Part shown: in pieces, positions 17,977-27,675 of the stretch | Layout of the letters: the number at the start of each line of letters is the position of its first letter | How positions within the stretch are numbered: the first letter of the stretch is position 1 | Assembly: GCA_016795155.1 (NCBI GenBank) | Contig: JAEUIE010000019.1 | Coordinates: 124,001-188,000 of the forward strand | Length of the DNA: 64,000 nt | DNA from: Planctomycetia bacterium | GTDB taxonomy: Bacteria > Planctomycetota > Planctomycetia > Gemmatales > HRBIN36 | Direction of reading: 5' to 3' | Notes under the pieces: generated by a model | The model's database searches: none | Told to the model about the DNA's origin: nothing | Seen by the model: only the letters and a program-made list of their open reading frames with translations | Made by a program: the position numbers and the translations under genes

Positions 17977-18934
17977 GGAAATGTCCCGGAAGAGGTCTTG
18001 TCCAATGATGCAGCAGATGCCAGACAATGCGGGCAGCCACGCGGGCGCTTTGCTGCGATGGATCCAGTGGCGGACTGAGTTCAACCATGTCTGCAATAGC
18101 CAGCTTCCCTGATTCGGCAACCGTCTGAATCAGTTCGAGCAGCACAATCAGCGGCATGCCCAGGCTGGCCGGAGCGCTCACTCCCGGCATCAAATCAACA
18201 GGCAGAACATCCAGATCAATGCTGAGGTAGACCAGATCGAGCGGCTCCAGGAAAATCCGCAGTTGTTCCAGATGAGTATCGAGCGGCAACGTATTCAGTT
18301 GAATATCGGTCAGCCAGGTCGCACCCAGGCTGCGTGCCCGATCAAAGAGGGCAGTGGTATTGGAAGGCTCTGCTATGCCCAGGCAGAAATAGTTGAAAGG
18401 CAACTTCTCCGCTTCGCACCATTGGGCAATCTGGGAGAACGGCGTTCCTGAGTGTGCGGTTGCATTCTGCCTGAGGTCAAAGTGTGCATCACAATTGATG
18501 ATGCCAAATTTTTTTCCTTTGGTGTAATCTTTGAGGCCCTGGAATGTTCCCCAGGCGGTTTCATGCCCGCCCCCCAGTACAGTTACCTTCTGCACAAACG
18601 CCAACAAGTATTCGATGCGTTCCGCCAGTTGCTGTTGCCCTTCCTCCATCTTCGGCCCATCGCAGACAACATCACCACCATCGTAGAGCGGCTCATCATT
18701 GTGCCAGGCGAGATTAGCCAGCGCCCGCCGCAAGGCTTGCGGAGCTTCCGCAGCACCAGCCCGGCCCTGATTGCGTTTGACCCCTTCATCACACGCAAAC
18801 CCCAACAGCACATGGCCAGGCGAATTCTTCGCCGTCCAACTCGTAATGACCTGATGCCAGCGACGCGCCTGCTGACCTTCAGCGGCAGTATCATCGCGAC
18901 CGGCCCACACGCTCATTTCAGGATTGGCTGGCAT
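17963..18934 (-). CDS. hutG: Formimidoylglutamase
   Basis: HutG hydrolyses N-formimidoyl-L-glutamate to glutamate and formamide, the final step of the four-enzyme route. It is an arginase-fold enzyme of 323 residues. The two-manganese site is intact: GGGHE (His124), CDAHFD (Asp149, His151, Asp153) and SIDLDVL further on. ATG 18934 is preferred because it gives [15 protein letters not shown], a normal N-terminus; it overlaps hutI by 17 bases. No hutF or folate-linked formimidoyl transferase is visible, so the formamide route is used. Confidence 0.95.
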   Translation of the reverse strand: MPANPEMSVWAGRDDTAAEGQQARRWHQVITSWTAKNSPGHVLLGFACDEGVKRNQGRAGAAEAPQALRRALANLAWHNDEPLYDGGDVVCDGPKMEEGQQQLAERIEYLLAFVQKVTVLGGGHETAWGTFQGLKDYTKGKKFGIINCDAHFDLRQNATAHSGTPFSQIAQWCEAEKLPFNYFCLGIAEPSNTTALFDRARSLGATWLTDIQLNTLPLDTHLEQLRIFLEPLDLVYLSIDLDVLPVDLMPGVSAPASLGMPLIVLLELIQTVAESGKLAIADMVELSPPLDPSQQSARVAARIVWHLLHHWTRPLPGHFHAKP

Positions 18935-20159
18935 CGAGTTGCCCCCGGAACATGCGATGTACGAGTGGATTGACTCCCAGTGAACATACGATTTCCGCTG
19001 GATGGTCAATATTCCAGATCAGCAAATCAGCCACTTTTCCCACTGCAATGGTACCGCAGTGGCCTGACCGCCCCAGTGCCCGCGCTGCATGCCGTGTCGT
19101 TCCCATGAGAGCCTCTTCAGGCGTCAATCCGAAGAGTACGCATGCCATGTTCATCGCCAATCGCAGCGAACAGAAGGGCGACGTCCCCGGATTCATATCG
19201 GTCGCCACCGCCATCGGCACACCCGCTTGCTGCAACAGCTTCACCGGCGGCATCGTCTTCTCACGCATGAAATAATAGGCCCCTGGCAACAGCACCGCAA
19301 CGCCGCCGCACCGTGCCAGGGCATTGACTCCATTCTGATCCAGGTATTCGAGATGATCCGCAGACCAGGGCTGATGATGAGCAAGAGTTACCGTGCCCTG
19401 CGATGGGCTTAACTGTTCCACATGCCCCTTCACCGCCAGCCCATGCTGACGGGCTGCTGACCAGATGCAGTCACACTGCTCCACAGTAAATGCAATAGTC
19501 TCGCAAAAGACATCGACCGCTTCTGCCAGTTGTTGCTCTTTGGCATGTGGAATCATTTCGCGGATAATCAAATCCACATACTCATCCGCCCTGCCCTTGT
19601 ACTCCGGAGGCACCGCATGTGCCGCTAAAAGCGTGGGAGAAATTTCTATCGAGTAAAGTTGCCCCAGCCGCTTCGCCACCCGTAGCATTTTGAATTCTTC
19701 TTCGGTGGACAAGCCGTAACCCGATTTGATTTCCAGGCATGTGACCCCTTCGCGGATGAGTGCCTTAACCCGCTCGCACGAAACCTCCAGCAACTGATCT
19801 TCTGACAATGCCCGCGTGGCCCGCACGCTGTTAAGGATGCCTCCACCCTGCCTGGCAATCTCCGTGTAAGGCACACCGCACAACCGCTTCTCCCATTCGT
19901 GTACGCGCGTTCCGCCAAATACCACATGCGAATGGCAATCAATCAACCCGGGAGTAACCCACCGCCCTTGTGCATCAATGACGTGGGCATCTGGTGGCAC
20001 CTTCAATTCAGCCATAGGCACCAGTGCGGAAATCTTCCCACCTGAGATCACCACAGCATGATCCCGCAACGTCCCATACGCCCCAGGCACCGATGTATCC
20101 ATCGTAGCCAGTTGGGCATGAATAATAACGGTATCAGTTACCTTGTTAAGAGTATTCAA
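18918..20159 (-). CDS. hutI: Imidazolonepropionase
   Basis: HutI opens the imidazolone ring to N-formimidoyl-glutamate. The 413-residue amidohydrolase has the metal motif His76-x-His78 (DCHSHVVFGGTR), KSGYGLSTEEEFKML, and AVATDMNPGTSP in the C-terminal part. The reading starts with TTG at 20159; the first ATG, 19 codons in, would remove the first strand of the fold. It heads the operon hutI-hutG-hutU-hutH, whose genes overlap or touch. Confidence 0.95.
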   Translation of the reverse strand: MNTLNKVTDTVIIHAQLATMDTSVPGAYGTLRDHAVVISGGKISALVPMAELKVPPDAHVIDAQGRWVTPGLIDCHSHVVFGGTRVHEWEKRLCGVPYTEIARQGGGILNSVRATRALSEDQLLEVSCERVKALIREGVTCLEIKSGYGLSTEEEFKMLRVAKRLGQLYSIEISPTLLAAHAVPPEYKGRADEYVDLIIREMIPHAKEQQLAEAVDVFCETIAFTVEQCDCIWSAARQHGLAVKGHVEQLSPSQGTVTLAHHQPWSADHLEYLDQNGVNALARCGGVAVLLPGAYYFMREKTMPPVKLLQQAGVPMAVATDMNPGTSPFCSLRLAMNMACVLFGLTPEEALMGTTRHAARALGRSGHCGTIAVGKVADLLIWNIDHPAEIVCSLGVNPLVHRMFRGQLDASQS

Positions 20160-20191
20160 AGCGGCTCTACCATCGTGCGATCATCAGCATT

Positions 20192-20530
20192 CTATTGTGA
20201 TATGTCTGAATCGTTACCAGACTTCAGACGACGGATATCGCTCAAGATATTATCCAATAGATTATCGTATTTTGCTTTATTACGACAGCTGTGATTGCAT
20301 TCATACGGTTCAAATGACACTCGCATGGTATTGTTATGCAACGAACGGGTATTGAAGACTACGAGAATGTAAGCAAATTCTTCTGCAGATAATTCAAGTA
20401 CAACGCATCCGTCTTGGACGCCATCAGTTGAGCCCTTCTTCAAATCACCATACTTAGAAAGAGTATTCTCTAATTCGCTACTCATTGAGCCGTCGATCTG
20501 AACAGTAAATGGCTTCCTGTATAACCTCAT
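20192..20530 (-). CDS. Hypothetical protein
   Basis: A 112-residue open frame from ATG 20530 with no recognised domain. It is soluble, has no signal peptide, and has a mixed alpha/beta pattern (VVLELSAEEFAYILVVFNT) with a Lys/Asp-rich C-terminal helix. An isolated Cys pair (ECNHSC) is at about residue 83. It lies between the secreted gene at 20570 and hutI, on the same strand. AT-richer than its neighbours, it may be acquired DNA. Confidence 0.5.
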   Translation of the reverse strand: MRLYRKPFTVQIDGSMSSELENTLSKYGDLKKGSTDGVQDGCVVLELSAEEFAYILVVFNTRSLHNNTMRVSFEPYECNHSCRNKAKYDNLLDNILSDIRRLKSGNDSDISQ

Positions 20531-20569
20531 TACAATAACACCCGACACACTTTGAGTAGTTTCACCTTC

Positions 20570-21427
20570 TCACCGCTTCCCCTGCTCCGGAAAATCCCCT
20601 TCATACCGTTTCAGCAGCGCAGCAACATCATTCTTCACCAGGTAGATTTTGCTCCGTACCGTTTTGCGTTCGCCTGGCTTTAAGCCGCCGATGCGAAAAT
20701 CGGAATGTAGGCAGCGGGCTACGCCTTGAAACAGTTCTTGATAAGGCTCAGATGCCATCGCAAAAATCAGCTTTTCATCTGCACTGAAGCAACCAATCAG
20801 GCCATTGCTGGTCGTCAGGCTGGAAAGTGGCCGGGGGTTCACATCAGCAGCCGGTACATGAGCAGGCTTCCAGACCTGCCCCGGGACATAACGTGCCTTT
20901 TTCGCCCACTCGCGGGTGGGCATGCGGCTCAGTTTGCCATCGAGAAAGATAAAACACTTCGGAAGATAGTCTTCCAGGTTCCCCTCCAGCTTATTGCTGA
21001 AGCCGGTAAAAGTTCCCAGCCTCACGCAAGGCTGGGCCCAGTGTGCCTCGGAAGTCTTCTCACTCGGGTTGTGCAGTTCCAGTTGAAAATCAACTTCATC
21101 CTGCCTGGCTTCAATACGATGATTGACTACCACGCCATCCTGCAGCTCATCCCTGATTTCGATCCGCTTGCCATCCGCGCTGCGGGAAACGAGTTCACTG
21201 CGATGGCCGATCACCGTATGCTTGCCCCAATCAGCATCGGTTGAACCAGCTCGGCAATATGCTTCCAGATAGTTGATGCGAATCGCCCCGCCTGGCAGAT
21301 GGCTGCCCTCAATAATCAGCCAGTTGGCTTCACGCCTGAGTGTCAGCGCAGGTTCATCAGCAATGGCGTGTTGGGCAAATAGACACATGAATACCAGTGC
21401 ACAAACTAAACAGTTGGTTATTCGCAT
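20570..21427 (-). CDS. Secreted hypothetical protein
   Basis: A 285-residue protein with a clear signal peptide (MRITNCLVCALVFMCLFAQHAIA, then DEP). The mature part is rich in beta strands and aromatic residues and reads like a carbohydrate-binding or lectin-type fold (SEAHWAQPCVRLGTFTGFSNKL), but I do not recognise a named family. Segments near residues 185-200 (VWKPAHVPAADVNPRPLSSLTTSNGLIGCFSADEKL) are typical of planctomycete exported proteins of unknown function. GAGGG lies 8 bases before the ATG. Confidence 0.75.
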   Translation of the reverse strand: MRITNCLVCALVFMCLFAQHAIADEPALTLRREANWLIIEGSHLPGGAIRINYLEAYCRAGSTDADWGKHTVIGHRSELVSRSADGKRIEIRDELQDGVVVNHRIEARQDEVDFQLELHNPSEKTSEAHWAQPCVRLGTFTGFSNKLEGNLEDYLPKCFIFLDGKLSRMPTREWAKKARYVPGQVWKPAHVPAADVNPRPLSSLTTSNGLIGCFSADEKLIFAMASEPYQELFQGVARCLHSDFRIGGLKPGERKTVRSKIYLVKNDVAALLKRYEGDFPEQGKR

Positions 21428-21472
21428 AAATCAAACCCTCGTAGGGTGCTGTCGCCGCGCTGGATCATCCCG

Positions 21473-21865
21473 TCATGAGCTTTCGTGCGAATCAAAGCAA
21501 GACGCATCATATGCCTTGCATAACTCTACTACTCCAGCGTCAAACCAAACATCCTCATGTCCAGGCGCAATTTGAAACCTCCATCCTACGGGCAACATCA
21601 AATACGGAATTGCACCTGGACACCAATTCTCAAGATGTTCGACATGAAGCGGACTAAAAAATGTTGGGTCGTTAGACTCTTCTCCAGCCCAAATATACCA
21701 TCCACAGGTATCACCTTCTTCCCTTAGATGGACACCGTTAATTGGCAAAACACCCTCACGAACATTTTCAGAAATTCCCAATTTCAAATTTGAGGGACAA
21801 GGCATTGGCGTCACGCCGAAGCGCGTACAAACTTGAATCTGCTCTTTGAGATACTTTTGGTTCAT
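21473..21865 (-). CDS. Imm33-like immunity protein
   Basis: A 130-residue cytoplasmic protein resembling the Imm33-like family of polymorphic-toxin immunity proteins. The family-like block is INGVHLREEGDTCGWYIWAGEESNDPTFFSPLHVEHLENW, then YLMLPVGWRFQIAPGHEDVWFD. No toxin gene is next to it, so it is an orphan, as is common for such genes carried in arrays. Just upstream is the tail of a second copy (see 21866). The family assignment is from memory of motif order and was not searched. Confidence 0.7.
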   Translation of the reverse strand: MNQKYLKEQIQVCTRFGVTPMPCPSNLKLGISENVREGVLPINGVHLREEGDTCGWYIWAGEESNDPTFFSPLHVEHLENWCPGAIPYLMLPVGWRFQIAPGHEDVWFDAGVVELCKAYDASCFDSHESS

Positions 21866-21935
21866 GCTACCACCCGAATATGTTTTTCATGCGTTTCAGA
21901 GAGCCAAAAGCAAGACGCACCATAAGCCGCGCGGT
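21866..21935 (-). pseudogene. C-terminal remnant of an Imm33-like paralog
   Basis: The minus-strand frame that ends at 21862 reads AAYGASCFWLSETHEKH, closely matching the tail of the neighbouring gene (KAYDASCFDSHE). Upstream of this the similarity stops. I read it as the last 20-25 codons of a deleted tandem copy. Confidence 0.5.
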
Positions 21936-22017
21936 CTCTGGTGCGTCTCGCTCTGATTCGCAAACGCCTGTCAACTGATGCTCTATCGCTCCACTGCACC
22001 CTACCATACTCCACCGT

Positions 22018-22063
22018 GCCCCCCACCCCCAACCCCTCTCCAACCAGGGGAGAGGGGAGAAGA
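22018..22063 (-). repeat. CT-rich hairpin repeat after the DUF1552 gene
   Basis: On the transcribed strand it reads TCTTCTCCCCTCTCC, a short loop, GGAGAGGGG, then a G-rich tail. The 9-bp stem is at 22033-22041 and 22049-22057. The same element, in the same orientation relative to the upstream gene, follows the gene ending at 28854. It begins 5 bases beyond the DUF1552 stop, so it could act as a terminator or mRNA 3' end. Confidence 0.7.
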
Positions 22064-22067
22064 CCCA

Positions 22068-23381
22068 TTAAATCTCCGCCAGCCGTTCCTTGGAATCGCC
22101 GAAGCTCTCCAACTTCACGCCTGCTTTCTCCATCAACGACAGATACAGGCTGCACATCTTGCGGTTCGGCTTGCCCAGGTAATCGAGAATGCGACCCGTC
22201 TTGATCTGGCCGCCGCCTTTACCCAGCACCACCACCGGCAACTGGTCATTATTATGGTGGCCCGACATCATGCTCGAGCAGAACATCAGCATGCTGTTAT
22301 CAAGCAGCGTGCGTTCGCCTTCCTGCACCGCATCCAGCTTGCTGGCAATGTACGTCAGTTGCGAGGTGAAGAACTGGTTTACCCTGAGCCAGTCGGCACT
22401 GTCGGTATGCGACAGCAGATGATGGATCATGTAATCGACCTTCAGATGTGGAAACCGCAGCGAAGAATGATCGTTGTTGAGCTTCAGTGTTGTAACGCGG
22501 GTTGTATCAGTCCTGAATGCCAGCACCAGGATATCGCACATCAGCCGCATGTGCTGATCGACGTCCTGCGGAATGCCATCCGGCGGGCGAGGCATATCGG
22601 GCTTGGCCAGCGTTGGCCGCCAGCCTTGCAGACGGCCTGCTTTACCTGCTGATTCAATGCGCTGCTCCACATCGCGAACCGAAGCCAGGTATTCATCGAG
22701 CCGACGACGATCCGACTGGCTCACCGAATTACGCAAGCCGCGGGTATCTTCGATAACCGCATCGAGCACGCTCTTGTCGGCTTTGCCCACTTCATCGCGG
22801 AACAGTCGATCAAACGCGAGCGCCGGGTACAGTTCCAGTGGCGTTGGCGTGGTCGCGGAACTCCACGAAATGTGCGAACTATAGACCATCGAATAATTCT
22901 TGTGGATGGCAGCGATCGGCGGCTCGGTGCCCAGCACCAGGCTTGGCACCTTGGTCTGCCCGCGTGTTCGCTCCGCCAGCAGCTGATCGCAACTGATGCC
23001 TGATTTGATTTCTCCACCTGGCGCCAGATGCGCCCCGGTGAGCAGATTCCCGGTCTGGCAACTGTGAATACCGCCGATCAGAGCCTGTTCGTTAAACAGC
23101 CCACGCAGGAATAGCATCTTTTCACGATGAGGCAGAAGCGGCTCCAGCACTTTGCCGAACTCCATGTTCTTGCCTTCACCCTTGGCCCACCATTCGCGCG
23201 AGTGAAAGCCGTTGCCTGCAAACAGGCAGGCAAACCGGACCGGCGGCAGACTCGCAGGAACATGGCTGGGCTTGTCATCACCCCAGACCGCCCGCGATTC
23301 GAGCCAGGGCAGTGCCATCGAAACGCCAACGCCCCGCAGAAACGCACGCCGCGACAAAGGCTGAGTAACAGGTAACGTCAC
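22068..23381 (-). CDS. DUF1552 domain-containing, Tat-exported protein
   Basis: A 437-residue protein that covers the whole DUF1552 family. The N-terminus has a twin-arginine motif (SRRAFLRGVGVSMALPWLE). Family landmarks are FACLFAGNGFHSREWWAKGEG, ALIGGIHSCQTGNLLTGA and STMMSGHHNN-type MMSGHHNNDQLPVVVLG. The start is GTG 23381 with an AAAGGAG ribosome site 6 bases before it. It follows the DUF1592 gene by 11 bases. These two families occur together across planctomycetes; the biochemical role is unknown, and polysaccharide breakdown at the cell surface has been proposed. Confidence 0.93.
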   Translation of the reverse strand: MTLPVTQPLSRRAFLRGVGVSMALPWLESRAVWGDDKPSHVPASLPPVRFACLFAGNGFHSREWWAKGEGKNMEFGKVLEPLLPHREKMLFLRGLFNEQALIGGIHSCQTGNLLTGAHLAPGGEIKSGISCDQLLAERTRGQTKVPSLVLGTEPPIAAIHKNYSMVYSSHISWSSATTPTPLELYPALAFDRLFRDEVGKADKSVLDAVIEDTRGLRNSVSQSDRRRLDEYLASVRDVEQRIESAGKAGRLQGWRPTLAKPDMPRPPDGIPQDVDQHMRLMCDILVLAFRTDTTRVTTLKLNNDHSSLRFPHLKVDYMIHHLLSHTDSADWLRVNQFFTSQLTYIASKLDAVQEGERTLLDNSMLMFCSSMMSGHHNNDQLPVVVLGKGGGQIKTGRILDYLGKPNRKMCSLYLSLMEKAGVKLESFGDSKERLAEI

Positions 23382-23392
23382 GACAAACTCCT

Positions 23393-26300
23393 TTAATGTT
23401 CCGAAGTTTCACTGCCCCGTACCATCCGAAACTGGGGGCTTAATACCAGAACCTTGAGCGCTGCAGAGATGCGACCATCGTTCTGGTGCAAGGCTGCCAC
23501 CATCTTGTCGAGCAGCGCAGTATCCGAAAGCGAAATCGATCTTCCTAGAGCATACCCTGCCAACCGCTTACAGAACAGCCGCACGATGCTTTCTTTTTTT
23601 CTGGTCAGTAGATACTTTCGCAGACCATCGAGATCATCAAAGCTGGTTCCATCCTTGATGACTGCGTTGGCATCAACCGGCAAGCCACCCAAGTCTTTCT
23701 CCCGCCGCCTGCCAATGGGATCATACTTCTCCAGGGCAAAGCCAAAAGGATCGATCCGCTGATGGCACGAAGCACACTCTGCAACACTGGTATGTTTCTG
23801 CACCAGTTGCTTCATGGTCAGCTTGTCGGTGCCTTCTTCTTCGGGGAGCTTGGGAACATTGGGTGGAGGCTTGGGTAGCTTCTCGCCTAAGAGTGTTTCC
23901 ACCACCCAATTGCCTCGCAGAATAGGGCTGGTGCGCGACGCACCCGATTGGCTGGCCTGCACACTCGCCAGGCCCAATAACCCACCACGGCCATATTGCT
24001 TTATCTGTGTAACCAGTCTCCACTGTTCGCCCTTAACGCCCGGTATGCCGTAATGGCGGGCCAACAGTTCATTGAGATAAGTTGCATCGCTGTCGAGCAG
24101 GCTGGCAACCGATCGGTCTTTCTGGAACAGATCTTTAAAGAACAAGATGGATTCTTCGTACATGGCTTGCCGCAGTGCTGCATCAAACATCGGGAATAGT
24201 TTTTCGTTCTTTTCGTTGTGTTCATCAAACCCGCGAACGTGAATCCACTGCGTGCCGAACTCGATGGCCAGCATACGCAACCTCTCGTCCTGCAGCATCC
24301 GCTCGAGTTGTTTGAGCAACACTTTTTCATTCTGAAGTTCGCCCCTTGCTGCCAGATTTCGCAGTTCTTCATCAGGTGACGACGACCAGAGGAAATAACT
24401 CAACCGGCTGGCCAGTTCCCAGTCATTGACCAGTGCAGGCTCCTTGCCCGTCGGCGATTGCTCGACGCGGAACAAAAACGCAGGGGAAACAAATATTCTC
24501 GTGATCAGGCCCTGAAACGCTTCTTCGTGTGAAACGCCTTTGGCCCGTAAATCGCGGTAGAGTTTCGTTAACTCACTCTGTTCCGATGGACTGAGCGGGC
24601 GACGAAATGCCCTGGCAGCAAATGGCAGCACTGCTTCCAGTTGTCTTGCCTCAGCCGTCTCTTCAATCTGCCTGGCTGCATCTGCCCGTTCCTTGAACTT
24701 CGGCAACTGTGCTTTGAAATACTCGAGCATGCCCGGAGCGCCATCCTGCGAAACATAGCCAATAAACTGAGGCAGATAATCGAACTCCGCTTTCGCCTGC
24801 CTGCTGACAAACTGGTGTTCCTTCCACCATGCATCCACCTGGCGAACCTGCTCCTCGCTCAGGATCAGCCGGTTGAGCGGTTCATCTTCACGATGAAACA
24901 TCTTGATGGAAACCACTTCATCATTGGGAATGACATTGGGGTAGCAGAGATAAAGGGGGAACAGTTGACGAAATTCATTCATGCCTTGAAGCAGTTGCTT
25001 GACTCCCTGGCCCTCTTTGTCCGCAATCAGAGTTGATTTGCCATCCCAGATTTTCTCCATGCCGGGTGTATTCATCGGCAACTGCATCTGAACGACCCGC
25101 TGGCTGTCAGGCTTTTCCAGCTTGCCTTCCATAATCAGTTCCCTGCCCTGGAGCAAAGCTGCAGGTAGACGTATCACGGTCACCGTGTTGGCATCCACTG
25201 CCAGATCGCCATTATGAACGTGCGTTGCAGGCAGGCCGAAACGATTCGCATTCGCCGGTTTCTTCCCGAGCTTCACCGGTGCTACACCTTGGAACAATGG
25301 GCCATCGAGCGCTACCAGATTATCGTAGAGCAGGCTGTTCGGATCCTTGTCCTTCGCCACGCGTGGGCCGGAAAGCATTGCTTGAATTTTTGTTCCTAGT
25401 TCCTTCAGTTCAGGCTGTTGAGTCGGCTTGCCCAAGGCTGTCCGCCACCGATCGAGCAGCGAACCTGCTGGAATCATTGCCGCCACGCTTGCTATTACCT
25501 GTCGTGCCGGCCCATAGACGAAACTCCAGGTATCCCGATTGCCATGCCGGTCAGCATGAGGGTTTCCATCCAGCACGGACGAGTTGATATCGCCTGCCAG
25601 ATTCCATTCACGACCACCCGGCTTGTCTTCCTGAATCGTCAATGCAATATCAGTCAGGTCGCAACCATGATCACCGTTGCGTGCATCAATTCCGAGTATC
25701 ACCTGATCACCGCTATTGAGCGTCAGGGATTTGCCGTCCGCCTTGGCTGAACCACCAACACCAATGGCCCCTTCCGCAAACATGACAGCACGTTCACCGT
25801 TGCGATGCTCCAGCCACCAAGCCACGCCATTGCCACAAGCTGGATGTGCCGACGCAACGCGTGTCGAGATTTTCACCTTGCCCGCCAACGGGCTTTTCCA
25901 CACCACTGCTACGCATTCCTGCGGCATGGGATGTACGACAACGCCGTGCGGAGCCGCACGCCCGGGTATGTGTTCTTCGGTATCGGAAGAATTAGATGCC
26001 AGTATGGGAAGTTCGGCACCCTTCTTTTTCCATCCATTCACCCACGCCTTGTTGCCAACTCGTTCCAGCTTCTCTTCGAGTGGCTGAAACGCAACCAGTG
26101 GAACCACTCGGCCCAGACTGCCAGAATCAACCGCCAGCACTTCGAGCCAACGCTGCAGAAATGGCGCATCAATACCGTGGCTGCTTGCCAGGATTTCTAC
26201 TTTGCTGCTCGGCACTCGCACCTTCTCTGCAACAGCTTCCAGATACTTCGCAGTGTTGTGAAATACACTCGCATAATCCACTTCATACTCGTCCCGAAAT

Positions 26301-27571
26301 GAATCATAGTCGGCCAGCAGCAAAGGCGGCTTGCCCAGTGCTTCCAGCCTAGGCTTCTGCCAGATCACCCTGGCGACATCTGTAACAGGCAGTAGATCCT
26401 GCGTAGACAGATAAAGCACCGCCTCGTTTTGCCCAGGCACCGGTTTGTAGCTCATCCGCAATGGCGTCGATTCTGCAATCGCTGGAACAAAGGGCAATTG
26501 ACGAGTCAGGCATTCTGCAAAACCGGCTGGTGTCGACTGGATGTAGTTCGCCACGTTGTTCGTTTTCCACAGCACTGTCTGACAGCGTGTAATCTCGTTG
26601 GACAATGCCGGCACATCGGCTTCCGTCGCCACTGCCCATTTCTTTCTGATGGGATCAAGCACCGGCGAAGGCGTGGTACTGCTTAATGCATTCCAGAGAA
26701 TGTCCAGGTATTTCGCATGTAATTTCTCAGTAGTAGCAACTTCTTGGAACGTGCGTTTTCCCTTCTGAATGGCCTCACGATGTCGTACCGTTGCGATTAG
26801 ATATGGCTGCCAGAGGAGCTTGCCGTCCGCCGGTGCAACGCTGGCATAAAACTTCTGGAGTCGCCTGGTCCCCTCATCAGTCCAGTCACGCCGAGTCTTG
26901 GCGAGTGAAAATCGGAACCCATCCGGCAACAGCACCACATGCGATGCCAGTTCCTTGGCTGCATTCAGATACTTGGCAAGCAAAGCTGGTGAAATATCAG
27001 TCAGCGCTTCTGCTGCATTGGTAAAACCTTCGCCGGCAGCACCATCGGGTGGGAACTCGCGGGTGGGACGCAAATCCACACCCGTCAAATCCCGAATGGT
27101 ATTGTCATATTCGGCATTGCTCAGTCTTCGCAATGGAACATGCCCCGGATCGCCCGATCGCGACTTCGCTTCATGATCCAGATATTCCTTCACCCACGAG
27201 AGCAGTTGCTTTTTCTCAGCTTCGGTGAGTTGTGGCTTTTTCGCAGGAGGCATCTCACCCGTTTCAATCTGTTCAATCAAGTTCTGCCAGGGTTTCAAAT
27301 CCTTGCGGATATGTTCCAGCCCAGCAAAGCGTTCCAGATCGAGGCTACCTTTCTTCGATTCCGTGGAATGACACGTCAGACAGTATTTCTGCAGCAGCGG
27401 CTTCACCGTCTTCTGATACTGCTGTTCGAAATCCCTGGTCTCGGGTCGCGCAGGCTCCTGGGCTTCGAGCAACCCGAACCAGCCAGAGGTAGATGTCAAC
27501 AGAAGGAGTGTGGTAATAACCAATACCACGGCCAGGACAAGCCGACTTGAAACGCTGTTTTTCGCTCGCAA
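23393..27571 (-). CDS. Giant cytochrome-type protein (DUF1587/DUF1592/DUF1588/DUF1585)
   Basis: A 1392-residue secreted protein of the planctomycete-specific multidomain type. A signal anchor (LVLAVVLVITTLLLLTS) is at about 12-28. A cytochrome-c-like domain with the haem motif CLTCH is near residue 62-66. DUF1587 follows (RLSNAEYDNTIRDLTGVDL), then a carbohydrate-binding-like middle, DUF1595/DUF1592 (AARAFRRPLSPSEQSEL, FLFRVEQ, LASRLSYFLWSSSPDEEL), DUF1588 (CASCHQRIDPFGFALEKYDPIGRRR) and DUF1585 at the C-terminus. The start is TTG with GGAAG 7 bases upstream. It forms an operon with the DUF1552 gene. Confidence 0.94.
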   Translation of the reverse strand: MRAKNSVSSRLVLAVVLVITTLLLLTSTSGWFGLLEAQEPARPETRDFEQQYQKTVKPLLQKYCLTCHSTESKKGSLDLERFAGLEHIRKDLKPWQNLIEQIETGEMPPAKKPQLTEAEKKQLLSWVKEYLDHEAKSRSGDPGHVPLRRLSNAEYDNTIRDLTGVDLRPTREFPPDGAAGEGFTNAAEALTDISPALLAKYLNAAKELASHVVLLPDGFRFSLAKTRRDWTDEGTRRLQKFYASVAPADGKLLWQPYLIATVRHREAIQKGKRTFQEVATTEKLHAKYLDILWNALSSTTPSPVLDPIRKKWAVATEADVPALSNEITRCQTVLWKTNNVANYIQSTPAGFAECLTRQLPFVPAIAESTPLRMSYKPVPGQNEAVLYLSTQDLLPVTDVARVIWQKPRLEALGKPPLLLADYDSFRDEYEVDYASVFHNTAKYLEAVAEKVRVPSSKVEILASSHGIDAPFLQRWLEVLAVDSGSLGRVVPLVAFQPLEEKLERVGNKAWVNGWKKKGAELPILASNSSDTEEHIPGRAAPHGVVVHPMPQECVAVVWKSPLAGKVKISTRVASAHPACGNGVAWWLEHRNGERAVMFAEGAIGVGGSAKADGKSLTLNSGDQVILGIDARNGDHGCDLTDIALTIQEDKPGGREWNLAGDINSSVLDGNPHADRHGNRDTWSFVYGPARQVIASVAAMIPAGSLLDRWRTALGKPTQQPELKELGTKIQAMLSGPRVAKDKDPNSLLYDNLVALDGPLFQGVAPVKLGKKPANANRFGLPATHVHNGDLAVDANTVTVIRLPAALLQGRELIMEGKLEKPDSQRVVQMQLPMNTPGMEKIWDGKSTLIADKEGQGVKQLLQGMNEFRQLFPLYLCYPNVIPNDEVVSIKMFHREDEPLNRLILSEEQVRQVDAWWKEHQFVSRQAKAEFDYLPQFIGYVSQDGAPGMLEYFKAQLPKFKERADAARQIEETAEARQLEAVLPFAARAFRRPLSPSEQSELTKLYRDLRAKGVSHEEAFQGLITRIFVSPAFLFRVEQSPTGKEPALVNDWELASRLSYFLWSSSPDEELRNLAARGELQNEKVLLKQLERMLQDERLRMLAIEFGTQWIHVRGFDEHNEKNEKLFPMFDAALRQAMYEESILFFKDLFQKDRSVASLLDSDATYLNELLARHYGIPGVKGEQWRLVTQIKQYGRGGLLGLASVQASQSGASRTSPILRGNWVVETLLGEKLPKPPPNVPKLPEEEGTDKLTMKQLVQKHTSVAECASCHQRIDPFGFALEKYDPIGRRREKDLGGLPVDANAVIKDGTSFDDLDGLRKYLLTRKKESIVRLFCKRLAGYALGRSISLSDTALLDKMVAALHQNDGRISAALKVLVLSPQFRMVRGSETSEH

Positions 27572-27675
27572 GGATAGACTTCCGCAATGGAGGGGGATAC
27601 AGGCAGATCAGTATCGTAACAGTTTCGCCTGAATTGTCTATAAGATACCGTCATCAGAATGAAGAACTTTAGAGG

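Noticed and set aside
21862-22155. 97-codon hypothetical gene
   Set aside because: Its middle is a translation of the CT-rich repeat. Only its last codons are of interest, as an Imm33-like remnant.
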